DNA of 43,065 nt from Pseudoalteromonas sp. G4 (lineage in GTDB: Bacteria; Pseudomonadota; Gammaproteobacteria; Enterobacterales; Alteromonadaceae). Below, piece by piece: positions 36,126 to 43,065 of the stretch (positions are counted from its first letter, which is position 1; every line of letters begins with the position of its first letter). The stretch is taken from the NCBI RefSeq assembly GCF_028875915.1, contig NZ_JAPEHW010000030.1:1-43065 (forward strand), in the 5' to 3' direction. A program made the position numbers and the translations under genes. The notes below the pieces were generated by a model. It was not told where the DNA came from. It ran no database searches and was given only the letters and a program-made list of their open reading frames with translations.

Positions 36126-38555
36126 TTATTTTTGTGGGTATAAGTCCTGCCACCACTGTGGTTGTTCTTTCAAGTGCTTATCAAAATAAGCCAGCATAGT
36201 GTTCCACCAGTGGAAGCGCTTATCGCGCGCAAAAATTTGGTGATCTGCACCTTTATATTCAACTAATTCAACATCTTGGCCTAGTAGCTTTAATGCTGTA
36301 TACATAGTGTGGCTTTCACCTACTGGTACATTGGTATCAGCATCACCGTGGATAAGTAATAACGGTGTTTTTACTTTATCTGCGTTAAATACAGGGCTGT
36401 GCTCTGAATAAAGCTTAGCGTTATTCCAAGGGAAGCTGTTTTTAGAGGCTTCACCTGAATATAAATAACCCCACCAACCTTGGCCCCAGTAAGAGGTAAT
36501 ATTTGAAATGCCCGCATGAGAAATAGACGCGCTAAACATATCTGTTTTGGTTGCCAACAACATGGTCATAAAGCCACCATACGACGCACCTAAGTTACCT
36601 ACTTTGTTTTTATCAACAAAGGTGTACTTATCTAGGAATGCCTGAGTGCCTTTAATAATGTCATTGGCTGTGTATTCGCCCCATGCATTAACGTGTTTTG
36701 CCGAAAAATTTTGGCCAAAGCCTGTTGCACCGGTTGGTTGTAATACATACACCACATAGCCATTTTCTGCCCATAAATTAAATGGGTAACGCCCTGTAAA
36801 TGCACGATTTACTGGTGACGTACCACCATAGTAATACACCAGCGCTGGGTATTGTTTTTGTTTATCTAAATTACTTGGTAAATAAACGCGGCCCTTAATT
36901 TCAGTACCTTGGTCATTTACAAAGTTAAATTCTTCAAGGCTCGGTAACTGTGTTTTAGCATAGTAAGCTTCTTTCGCATTCCACAGGGTACGAGTTTTAT
37001 CACTGTTTGGTTTACTCTTAAGTTGTACTTGTTGTGGTAGTTGCGCGCCAGTACCAGCGTAAACTAAGGTTGGTGATTTATCATCAGAAACACTAAAACA
37101 GCGATTTTTACTTTCATCAAATAAATACAGTTGGCGCTTATCTTCTTCACCCACATTTAAAATAACATCATCATTGTTTAAAACCGTGAACTGGCCAATG
37201 CTAGGTTTGAATGTTTTTGACAATGCTGTGATTGTTTTGCCGTCATAACTTACAGAATATAATTGTGAATCGTAGTTATTACTAAGCTGTGATGATGCAA
37301 CGTTTTTACCTGCGTTATCACCAAACTCTGGGCCAGCGGTAATGTATAAACCATCACTAGAATATTGCGCACTATTAAAAGTACGGTACTTGCCAACAGT
37401 GGTTTGGCTATTGTTTTTTAAGTTGTACTCAAGCAACTCAGTTAGCATATGCGGTGGTGCTGCATAATCTGAAATAGAACGGCTTAATAACAGTGTGCCA
37501 CGTTTAGCATCAAAATCTTCAAGGCTAACACTAAATTCAGCAGGGCTTACTTGGCGCATTAAACCTGAATTTACATCGTATAAATATACGCTGGTCTTAT
37601 TGCGAGCATACGACCAACGATCTTCTAAACCTTGGTAATACTTGGTAAGCGACGTCGATTTTTCAGGGCGTTTAACCCAAGTAAAAATAAGCGTGTCGTT
37701 ATCATAAAAATCAACATTGCTAATGCCCGATAACTCTTCACTTAATGCGCTTGTAGTTAGCGTTTTCAGATTAAGCTTGTAAAGCACTTTATTGCTTGTG
37801 TATACAAGGTGCTTGTTGTCGCTTGACCAAGCAAAGTTGCTTGCACCTTCAGGTAATGCGAAAACAATCTCGTTGCTTTTAACCGACTTAATGTAAGTCT
37901 CTTTGAGTGCTTTATTACCGTTTTTATCGTTGTAACTGCGCGTTTGCCAAATCAAGTGCTTACCGTTTGGTGAAATACTTAGGTTGCTAACCGTTTTGCT
38001 ATCAAATAATTGTTTGGCGTTTAGTGTATTTGGCGCATCACTAGAAACGCTAATGTTGGCACCTTCAAGATCGCTATTTAAATCAAGTGCAACCTTGCCC
38101 CAGTCTTCAACGCTTTCAGTGATAATGATTACTTGGTGTTGACCTGTGCTCAGCGGTAATTTATATGCATCGCCTTTTTTAGAGAGTAACTCGCCATTTA
38201 GGTAAAAACTGGCTTCTTTAACACCATCTAATTTAAGCGTTGCTGGTGTAAAGCGTGTTGTGCTGAGGGTGAACTTTAATGCTTGTAAGCCCGGTTCAGT
38301 GAGTGCGTTTAATTTATTTAGGCTCTGCCATTTAACTGTATTACCAAACAGGCTTACTGATGCTTGGTCTGCAGCCAAACTCTGTTTTAGGTTATTTAAA
38401 ATGGCATTTTTGTGATTAGTTTCAAATGGCTTAAGTGCATTTTGCGGTGCGATTGGGCCTAAATAATTGATCTTACTTGTATCAATGGCTTCGGCATTGG
38501 CGATTGGAGAAATAAAATAAGCGCCGAGCATTACTGCTAAAAGAGACTTTTTCAT
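36126..38555 (-). CDS. Secreted S9-family (prolyl oligopeptidase-like) peptidase
   Basis: The 809-aa protein has a signal peptide (about 1-21, ending ANA), a long beta-propeller-like region with WD-like repeats (LLWQTRSYND, FAWSSDNKHLVYTS) and a C-terminal alpha/beta hydrolase domain. The catalytic triad is Ser658 in GASYGGF, Asp740 in HGDADTNVP and His772 in GADHQ. This fits dipeptidyl-peptidase IV/acylaminoacyl-peptidase type enzymes of family S9, which trim peptides in the periplasm or outside the cell. The ATG has TAAGGA upstream. It is a single-gene unit divergent from the CNNM gene. Confidence 0.92.
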   Translation of the reverse strand: MKKSLLAVMLGAYFISPIANAEAIDTSKINYLGPIAPQNALKPFETNHKNAILNNLKQSLAADQASVSLFGNTVKWQSLNKLNALTEPGLQALKFTLSTTRFTPATLKLDGVKEASFYLNGELLSKKGDAYKLPLSTGQHQVIIITESVEDWGKVALDLNSDLEGANISVSSDAPNTLNAKQLFDSKTVSNLSISPNGKHLIWQTRSYNDKNGNKALKETYIKSVKSNEIVFALPEGASNFAWSSDNKHLVYTSNKVLYKLNLKTLTTSALSEELSGISNVDFYDNDTLIFTWVKRPEKSTSLTKYYQGLEDRWSYARNKTSVYLYDVNSGLMRQVSPAEFSVSLEDFDAKRGTLLLSRSISDYAAPPHMLTELLEYNLKNNSQTTVGKYRTFNSAQYSSDGLYITAGPEFGDNAGKNVASSQLSNNYDSQLYSVSYDGKTITALSKTFKPSIGQFTVLNNDDVILNVGEEDKRQLYLFDESKNRCFSVSDDKSPTLVYAGTGAQLPQQVQLKSKPNSDKTRTLWNAKEAYYAKTQLPSLEEFNFVNDQGTEIKGRVYLPSNLDKQKQYPALVYYYGGTSPVNRAFTGRYPFNLWAENGYVVYVLQPTGATGFGQNFSAKHVNAWGEYTANDIIKGTQAFLDKYTFVDKNKVGNLGASYGGFMTMLLATKTDMFSASISHAGISNITSYWGQGWWGYLYSGEASKNSFPWNNAKLYSEHSPVFNADKVKTPLLLIHGDADTNVPVGESHTMYTALKLLGQDVELVEYKGADHQIFARDKRFHWWNTMLAYFDKHLKEQPQWWQDLYPQK

Positions 38556-38810
38556 TGTCTGTCCTTATCAAAATAGATTGCAGAATCATAACTAAAAAAA
38601 ATCCTTCTGTATGCTTGAACTCGGTAAGTTGCAGCCCAATTATGGTGAACAACGAAAACAAGTGTGAATGAACTTTGCACGGGTGATCGTAATCAAATTA
38701 GCTTTGCTGTTTATAAATTCATACAATTTTACGACGGTTATTGTACGCAGTGCTTAGTTTATTGGGTAAACTAGGCTTGATAAATTTACGCCATGATTCG
38801 AGAGGTTACT

Positions 38811-39926
38811 GTGGCTTTGTTAATTACCTATATGCTGTTAGCTATAGGCATTTCATTTTTATGTTCAATTATGGAAGCGGTATTACTAAGTATTACCCCA
38901 AGCTATGTCGCCAGTTTAAAAAAGCAAAAACCAAAGTTGGCTGAGCGCATCAATTCATTAAAAGAAAAAGTAGATCAGCCGTTAGCGGCGATCCTAACTT
39001 TAAATACGGTTGCACACACAGCCGGTGCTGCGGGTGTAGGTGCACAAGCTGCCGCGGTATTTGGTGATGCGGCAATTGGTATTGCGTCTGCGGTAATGAC
39101 ACTACTGGTGTTAGTGTTGTCAGAAATTATTCCTAAAACATTAGGTGCTAATTATTGGCGCCAATTAACGCCTATCGTATCGTCATCATTGGTGGTGATG
39201 GTGCGCATATTAAAGCCGTTTATTTGGCTTTCAGACATAATTACGAAAATGCTTGGCAGCAAACAAAGCGAAAGCCATTTTATTCGTGCTGAAATTGAAG
39301 CAATGGCAGAAATGGGCAGCGAAGCAGGGGCACTTCATCAAGAAGAAAGCGAGCTTATTCGCAGCCTTTTAAAGTTCCGTCATTTAAAGCTTGATACCTT
39401 ATTAACACCGCGTACAGTGCTGTTTAGGGTACATAAAGATCTCACTGTAGATGAGTATTTAAAACAACACGGTAGCGTAGCGTTTTCGCGTGTGCTGGTG
39501 TTTGATCAAGACTCAGATGATATTATTGGCTTTGTGCATAAAAACGACATCATGCTGGCATACCACCGCCTTGGTGAAGACTACAAAATTGCTAAACTAG
39601 TTAAGCCGATTTATACCGTGCCTGAAACCTTGCATGTGCATACGTTATTTCAAACACTGTTAGAAAAACGCATTCATATTTGTTTGATTGTTGATGAATA
39701 TGGTGATGTACAAGGTATTGTGACGTTAGAAGATATGATTGAAAGCCTAATGGGTATGGAAATTGTAGATGAACGTGACCAAACCTTAAATATGCAATTA
39801 ATGGCTAAAGAGAAGTGGCAACAACGTGTTGACAATCACGAAAACCTGATTAAAAACGAAGAACACGGTGTAGAAACAAAAACACCTGAAGCTCTGAAAA
39901 AGTCGCTCAGTGATGAGTGTAACTAA
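38811..39926 (+). CDS. CNNM-domain and CBS-domain membrane transporter (hemolysin-related family)
   Basis: The 371-aa membrane protein is of the CNNM/CorC-type family. The N-terminal DUF21 part has about four membrane segments and the marks SIMEAVLLSITPSY, LTLNTVAHTAGAAGVGAQA and VLVLSEIIPKTLGANYW. Two CBS domains follow (LLTPRTVLFRVHKD; FSRVLVF... and HICLIVDEYGDVQGIVTLEDMIESLMG). Members are thought to move Mg or other divalent ions. The GTG at 38811 is preferred because GAGAGG lies about 7 nt upstream; ATG at 38793 adds six residues and has no ribosome site. It overlaps the next gene by 14 nt. Confidence 0.88.
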   Translation: MALLITYMLLAIGISFLCSIMEAVLLSITPSYVASLKKQKPKLAERINSLKEKVDQPLAAILTLNTVAHTAGAAGVGAQAAAVFGDAAIGIASAVMTLLVLVLSEIIPKTLGANYWRQLTPIVSSSLVVMVRILKPFIWLSDIITKMLGSKQSESHFIRAEIEAMAEMGSEAGALHQEESELIRSLLKFRHLKLDTLLTPRTVLFRVHKDLTVDEYLKQHGSVAFSRVLVFDQDSDDIIGFVHKNDIMLAYHRLGEDYKIAKLVKPIYTVPETLHVHTLFQTLLEKRIHICLIVDEYGDVQGIVTLEDMIESLMGMEIVDERDQTLNMQLMAKEKWQQRVDNHENLIKNEEHGVETKTPEALKKSLSDECN

Positions 39927-40284
39927 GCTGCAATCTCGTTTTATTAACCTCGCCAAGCGTTTTAACGCTTGGCGAGGTGTTATGTTGCTAGCTGCCTTTG
40001 TTGCATTCGCTTTACTGATAACATCACTGGTGCTAAATACGCCATTTTTAAATTCGTTGCAGGCAGGTTTCTTATTACTGTTTTGCTGGAGTTTATTGGG
40101 GTATTTCTTTATTGCGTGTTTTAGTTTATGCGATCAAAACCAGCCAGTTAACGCTTCTTGGTTTATGCGTTTAAAGCATAAATTAGTTAATATATTCATT
40201 AGAATTATTACTCTAATTTTTATTGTTTTAACAGCAATAACCCTCTATTTAACGCTTCGGCTAATTACTGTATTTAACAGTTAA
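39913..40284 (+). CDS. Small membrane protein, unknown function
   Basis: The 123-aa hydrophobic protein has three likely membrane segments: about 23-41 (GVMLLAAFVAFALLITSLVL), 50-72 (GFLLLFCWSLLGYFFIACFS) and 93-118 (IFIRIITLIFIVLTAITLYL). It overlaps the end of the CNNM gene, so translation is probably coupled to it. It is not recognised as a family member. A strong 15-bp palindrome lies within its first codons (39947-39978). A GTG at 39910 is also possible as start. Confidence 0.7.
   Translation: MSVTKLQSRFINLAKRFNAWRGVMLLAAFVAFALLITSLVLNTPFLNSLQAGFLLLFCWSLLGYFFIACFSLCDQNQPVNASWFMRLKHKLVNIFIRIITLIFIVLTAITLYLTLRLITVFNS
39947..39978. repeat. 15-bp perfect inverted repeat inside a coding region
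   Basis: ACCTCGCCAAGCGTT (39947-39961) is the exact reverse complement of AACGCTTGGCGAGGT (39964-39978), with a 2-nt centre. It lies about 35 nt into the small membrane protein gene and just after the CNNM stop. It is GC-rich compared with its surroundings and has no T run. It would form a very stable hairpin or cruciform. Confidence 0.8.
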
Positions 40285-40434
40285 AATTTAAATTGAATGT
40301 AATATTTAATTTTTAACATAAAATTGCATTTTTTAATCTATAACCATCTTTATTGCCACAATTTAAACCACAAAAAACCCATTAAAAGCGTCTAAGATCT
40401 CCGCGATTTATAATTCATCATCTGCGAGCGTGTT

Positions 40435-41067
40435 ATGACGAAAGTAAACAACCAGAATCTGCTGCAATTGCGTTTTATTGAGCAAGCATTTATCGAGCAG
40501 CTAAAACCTTCTTTTGATAACTTACCGGCAAACCCATATGCCGACGGTGCATTTCGTTTACGCCGTTACTCTGTAATTAAACTTGTTGATGGCAAATTAA
40601 GCCTACAACCAACTAAAGCATTTGTTCAAGATGACTCAATTAACCAATTCCAAGGTAATATTGAGCGTACTTACGAAAACCTTGAAGAGTCGCTATTAGC
40701 GACTGACGGTATGCAGCATTTAGTTAACCAATTTATCGAAATGTCAGGCATTGCTAGCGATACTGATATCGAAATTCATCAGTTCCGCATGTTAGCGATT
40801 GATGCAGATACACCACCTGCACCAGAAGGTGTTCACCAAGATGGTTTTGACCATGTTTGTGTTGCTGGCGTGTCACACAGCAATATTGAAGGTGGTGAGC
40901 TACTAGTTTACGAATCACGCGATGCAGAGCCATGTTTCAAAATGGAAATTAAAGACGGCATGTTTGCCATGGTAAACGACCGTCAGGTATGGCACAACGC
41001 GACACCAATGAACAAAATCGATAACGATAAAGTAGGCTACCTAGACTGCTTTGTATTAACAGCGTAG
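40435..41067 (+). CDS. 2-oxoglutarate/Fe(II) dioxygenase family protein
   Basis: The 210-aa cytoplasmic protein resembles the 2OG-Fe dioxygenase family that includes free L-amino-acid hydroxylases (IDO/BsmA type). The iron site is H134-x-D136 in EGVHQDGFDHV and the distal H187 in VWHNATPM. Other family marks are GAFRLRRYS near residue 38 and GGELLVYES. The substrate cannot be told; a free amino acid is a reasonable guess from family knowledge. It starts after a 150-nt gap without other features and is followed 9 nt later by a PLP enzyme gene, so both probably work together. Confidence 0.85.
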   Translation: MTKVNNQNLLQLRFIEQAFIEQLKPSFDNLPANPYADGAFRLRRYSVIKLVDGKLSLQPTKAFVQDDSINQFQGNIERTYENLEESLLATDGMQHLVNQFIEMSGIASDTDIEIHQFRMLAIDADTPPAPEGVHQDGFDHVCVAGVSHSNIEGGELLVYESRDAEPCFKMEIKDGMFAMVNDRQVWHNATPMNKIDNDKVGYLDCFVLTA

Positions 41068-41076
41068 GAACTGATA

Positions 41077-42312
41077 ATGCAATTAACTAAAATCCGTAAG
41101 CAGTTTCCAGCATTAATGCAGGAAGTTGCAGGTAAATCACCGGTATTTTTAGATGGCCCAGGTGGCTCACAAGTACCGCAAAGTGTTTTAACTGCCATGT
41201 CAGCTTATTTAGGTCGTTATAATTCAAACTTAGGTGGCGCATTTTTCTCAAGCCACCAAACGGTTGACCTAGTAAACAAAGCACGTGAAAGTGCGGCAAC
41301 ATTGTTAAATGCACCAAGCAAAGAGCAAATTGTGTTTGGTCCGAATATGACCAGCCTAACCTTTAGCTTTAGCCGTGCTATTAGCCGCGATTGGCAAGCG
41401 GGTGACGAAATTATCGTAACTAATGCAGATCACTTCTCAAACGTATCTAGCTGGCAGCAAGCGGCAGACGATAAAGGCGTAAAAGTTCACGCATTAGAAG
41501 TCGATACAGCAGACTGTAGCCTGGATTTAGTGCAGTTAAAATCATTACTCAATGAAAACACTAAGCTTGTTGCCGTCACCTACGCATCAAACACTACAGG
41601 TACTATCAACGATATTAAAGCGATTGTTGATATGGCACACCAAGTAGGTGCGCTAGTGTATGTTGATGCTGTGCATTATGCACCGCACATGCTGGTGGAT
41701 GTACAAGCACTTGATTGTGACTTTTTAGCGTGTTCTGCATATAAATTCTTTGGCCCACACTTAGGCATGGTTTATGGTAAACGTGAATACCTAGAAGGTT
41801 TTACACCATATAAAGTAGAACCAGCAACCGATTTAATTCCAGGTCGTTGGGAAACGGGTACGCAAAGCTTTGAAGCAATGGCAGGTTTTATTCAAGCCGT
41901 TGAATACATTGCAAGCCTAAGCGAGCTCGATGAAAGCGAGCCACTGCGCACGCGATTAGAGGTGGCTTTTGCCAATGCTAAACAGCATGAAGATGCGCTT
42001 TCTAAGTACTTCCTTGAGCGTATCGCAAAGTATAAATCAGTGACCTTATACGGTATTGCTGATCTGTCGCGTTTAGCCGAGCGTACACCTACCTTTGCAA
42101 TTACTGTTGCGGGTGTAACGCCACGCCAAGTGTCTGAGCACTTAGGTAAAGAGCATATTTGTGTGTGGGACGGTAACTTCTACGCCAAAGGCTTATGCCA
42201 ACAGCTTAACGTGTTAGACAACGGCGGTGTTATTCGCATTGGTTGTATGCACTACAACACAATCGAAGAGCTAGAGCGCTTCTTTGATGTATTAGAGCCG
42301 CTACTTGCATAA
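41077..42312 (+). CDS. Class V aminotransferase-fold PLP enzyme, cysteine desulfurase-like
   Basis: The 411-aa enzyme is of the NifS/SufS-like fold. The PLP lysine is K223 in CSAYKFFGPHLG, with D197 and H200 in VDAVHYAPH and the PLP-stacking H119 in NADHFSN. The N-terminus has FLDGPGGSQVP and the C-terminus has RIGCMHYNTIEEL. It fits the cysteine desulfurase-like family (TIGR01976 type), whose members lack the clear active-site cysteine loop of IscS/SufS; the catalysed reaction is not known. The dioxygenase gene ends 9 nt upstream, indicating a two-gene operon. Confidence 0.88.
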   Translation: MQLTKIRKQFPALMQEVAGKSPVFLDGPGGSQVPQSVLTAMSAYLGRYNSNLGGAFFSSHQTVDLVNKARESAATLLNAPSKEQIVFGPNMTSLTFSFSRAISRDWQAGDEIIVTNADHFSNVSSWQQAADDKGVKVHALEVDTADCSLDLVQLKSLLNENTKLVAVTYASNTTGTINDIKAIVDMAHQVGALVYVDAVHYAPHMLVDVQALDCDFLACSAYKFFGPHLGMVYGKREYLEGFTPYKVEPATDLIPGRWETGTQSFEAMAGFIQAVEYIASLSELDESEPLRTRLEVAFANAKQHEDALSKYFLERIAKYKSVTLYGIADLSRLAERTPTFAITVAGVTPRQVSEHLGKEHICVWDGNFYAKGLCQQLNVLDNGGVIRIGCMHYNTIEELERFFDVLEPLLA

Positions 42313-42322
42313 GCTCGCAATA

Positions 42323-42484
42323 ATACCAGTTTTATTAATTATTTGATCATTCTAGCGAGTTAAATGACCCATAAACTGCGTTTTAAAATTCTAAAGTAGA
42401 ACAACTACATGTCTAATTTTAAGCCTTGTTTCTGAGCCATTTTTCTGTCGCAATAAATGACCTGCTAATTAATGCAACTGGTAT
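42323..42484. mobile_element. 162-bp palindromic MITE-like element
   Basis: The ends are inverted repeats: ATACCAGTTTTATTAATTA (42323-42341) against the reverse complement of 42466-42484, ATACCAGTTGCATTAATTA, 17 of 19 identical. The inside is also imperfectly palindromic (GCGAGTTAAATGACCCAT pairs with the segment near 42431-42452; TTAAAATT pairs with AATTTTAA around a CTAAAGTAG...CTACATG centre). There is no coding capacity. No clear target duplication was found. It lies between the PLP gene and the terminator at 42496. This is the build of a non-autonomous MITE or large intergenic palindrome. Confidence 0.7.
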
Positions 42485-42495
42485 AATCAAACGTG

Positions 42496-42523
42496 AAAAA
42501 GGGTAACTGAGTTACCCTTTTTT
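42496..42523 (+). terminator. Rho-independent terminator after the dioxygenase-PLP operon
   Basis: A 12-bp perfect stem (42496-42507 with 42511-42522, AAAAAGGGTAAC/GTTACCCTTTTT) has a 3-nt TGA loop and ends in six T. It is 184 nt beyond the PLP gene stop because the palindromic element sits between. Confidence 0.85.
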
Positions 42524-42564
42524 AATGGATAATGACAGCATCAACTAAACCTAACTGAGCCAAC

Positions 42565-43065
42565 TTGAAGTTAACCAGCTTTAAATACAAAACCCGCAAA
42601 GGGCCAGACTATCGCCATGGCGAACAAGTGTCGTTTTTAGATATAAAACAAACCTTTGGCATGGGGAATATTCGTGTGGGTAGCTGGGTAACGCGCGAAG
42701 AAAGAGACCTTGCCGCTAATTTAGTATTCGATGCACTGGCTGATTTAGCCTACATCTTGGCATTACCGCCACAAGCAATGGGCCTGCGTGGCAACTTAAA
42801 CCTTGCCTTTGGTAGTGGCGGGCGAAAGGGCGTGCAAGCACATTATGCGCCTCATTATCGCGAACTGGCATTGGCTAAAAACGCGGGAGCAGGGGCACTT
42901 GCTCATGAGTTTTGGCATGCCTTTGATCATTACATTGCCGACAAAGCCTTTAATATTAATGATTCGGAGATCTTGCCAAACCGCATTCTATTCGCCAGTG
43001 ACTGCTGGTTGAAAAACAAAACACAAATTGCCCACCCGTTAAATGATCGCCTAATAAATATTTTT
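42565..43065 (+). CDS. CLCA_X-like protein with HExxH-type motif, partial
   Basis: The frame runs off the right edge. It reads KGPDYRHGEQVSFLDIKQTF, RVGSWVTREERDLAANLVFD, LADLAYILALPPQAM, NLAFGSGGRKGVQAHYAP and GAGALAHEFWHAFDHYI. The HEFWH zinc motif and the arrangement match the CLCA_X family of Alteromonadales, related to large polyvalent (LPD1-like) metallopeptidase domains; this is recalled, not searched. The start is uncertain. TTG at 42565 is the first candidate after an in-frame TGA (42556-42558), while an ATG at 42532 in the same frame would be cut off by that stop after eight codons. The N-terminus may be damaged. The function is not known. Confidence 0.7.
   Translation, partial: MKLTSFKYKTRKGPDYRHGEQVSFLDIKQTFGMGNIRVGSWVTREERDLAANLVFDALADLAYILALPPQAMGLRGNLNLAFGSGGRKGVQAHYAPHYRELALAKNAGAGALAHEFWHAFDHYIADKAFNINDSEILPNRILFASDCWLKNKTQIAHPLNDRLINIF

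Overview
The window looks like a chromosome segment of a marine gammaproteobacterium of the Alteromonadales, most likely Pseudoalteromonas or a close relative. The basis is AT-rich coding sequence, the order pckA / hslO-hslR / gspC-N, a ccoG-srkA-dsbA-dsbA block, a leuABCD operon with a Leu-codon leader, and the sequences of the proteins themselves. This is recognition from memory, not a database search.

Layout. 1-339 is the start of pckA (minus). 684-1983 holds the redox chaperone gene hslO and the Hsp15 gene hslR (minus). 2216-13380 is a complete-order type II secretion operon gspC-D-E-F-G-H-I-J-K-L-M-N (plus) with tight overlaps. The major pseudopilin gene gspG is broken in it by a frameshift combined with an apparent internal deletion. 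13390-14584 has a YecA-like gene and two small minus-strand genes. 14711-18390 is ccoG, srkA and two DsbA-type thiol oxidoreductases.

18403-24455 is an accessory block. It has an endonuclease/exonuclease/phosphatase-fold protein, a tandem pair of unrecognised paralogues, a lipoprotein, and a 774-aa protein that joins a DEDDh exonuclease to Cys-pair zinc modules and a transposase-like region. The block is bracketed by two imperfect inverted copies of one terminator-bearing sequence, at 18403-18468 and 24395-24455. This is the most unusual region of the window.

24560-35186 holds a degenerate EAL protein, the leuL attenuator and leuABCD, then genes for an ACT-domain protein, a TRIC/UPF0126 membrane protein, ComM (YifB) and a periplasmic Sel1-repeat/TonB-C-like protein. 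35291-38555 (minus) holds an OmpR-type response regulator and an S9-family peptidase. 38811-40284 is a CNNM/CBS membrane protein and a small membrane protein. 40435-42312 pairs a 2-oxoglutarate/Fe dioxygenase with a PLP enzyme of the cysteine desulfurase fold.

A 162-bp element with terminal inverted repeats and whole-length imperfect palindromy (42323-42484) follows. It lies between the PLP gene and what appears to be that operon's terminator. The window ends inside a CLCA_X-like metallopeptidase-motif gene whose N-terminus is unclear because of an in-frame stop.

Functional links: the T2SS operon, the DsbA pair and the signal-peptide S9 peptidase belong to envelope/export biology, and disulfide formation is commonly needed for secreted exoenzymes. 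With gspG disrupted the T2SS would be expected not to work unless the frameshift is an assembly error, is bypassed, or another copy exists.
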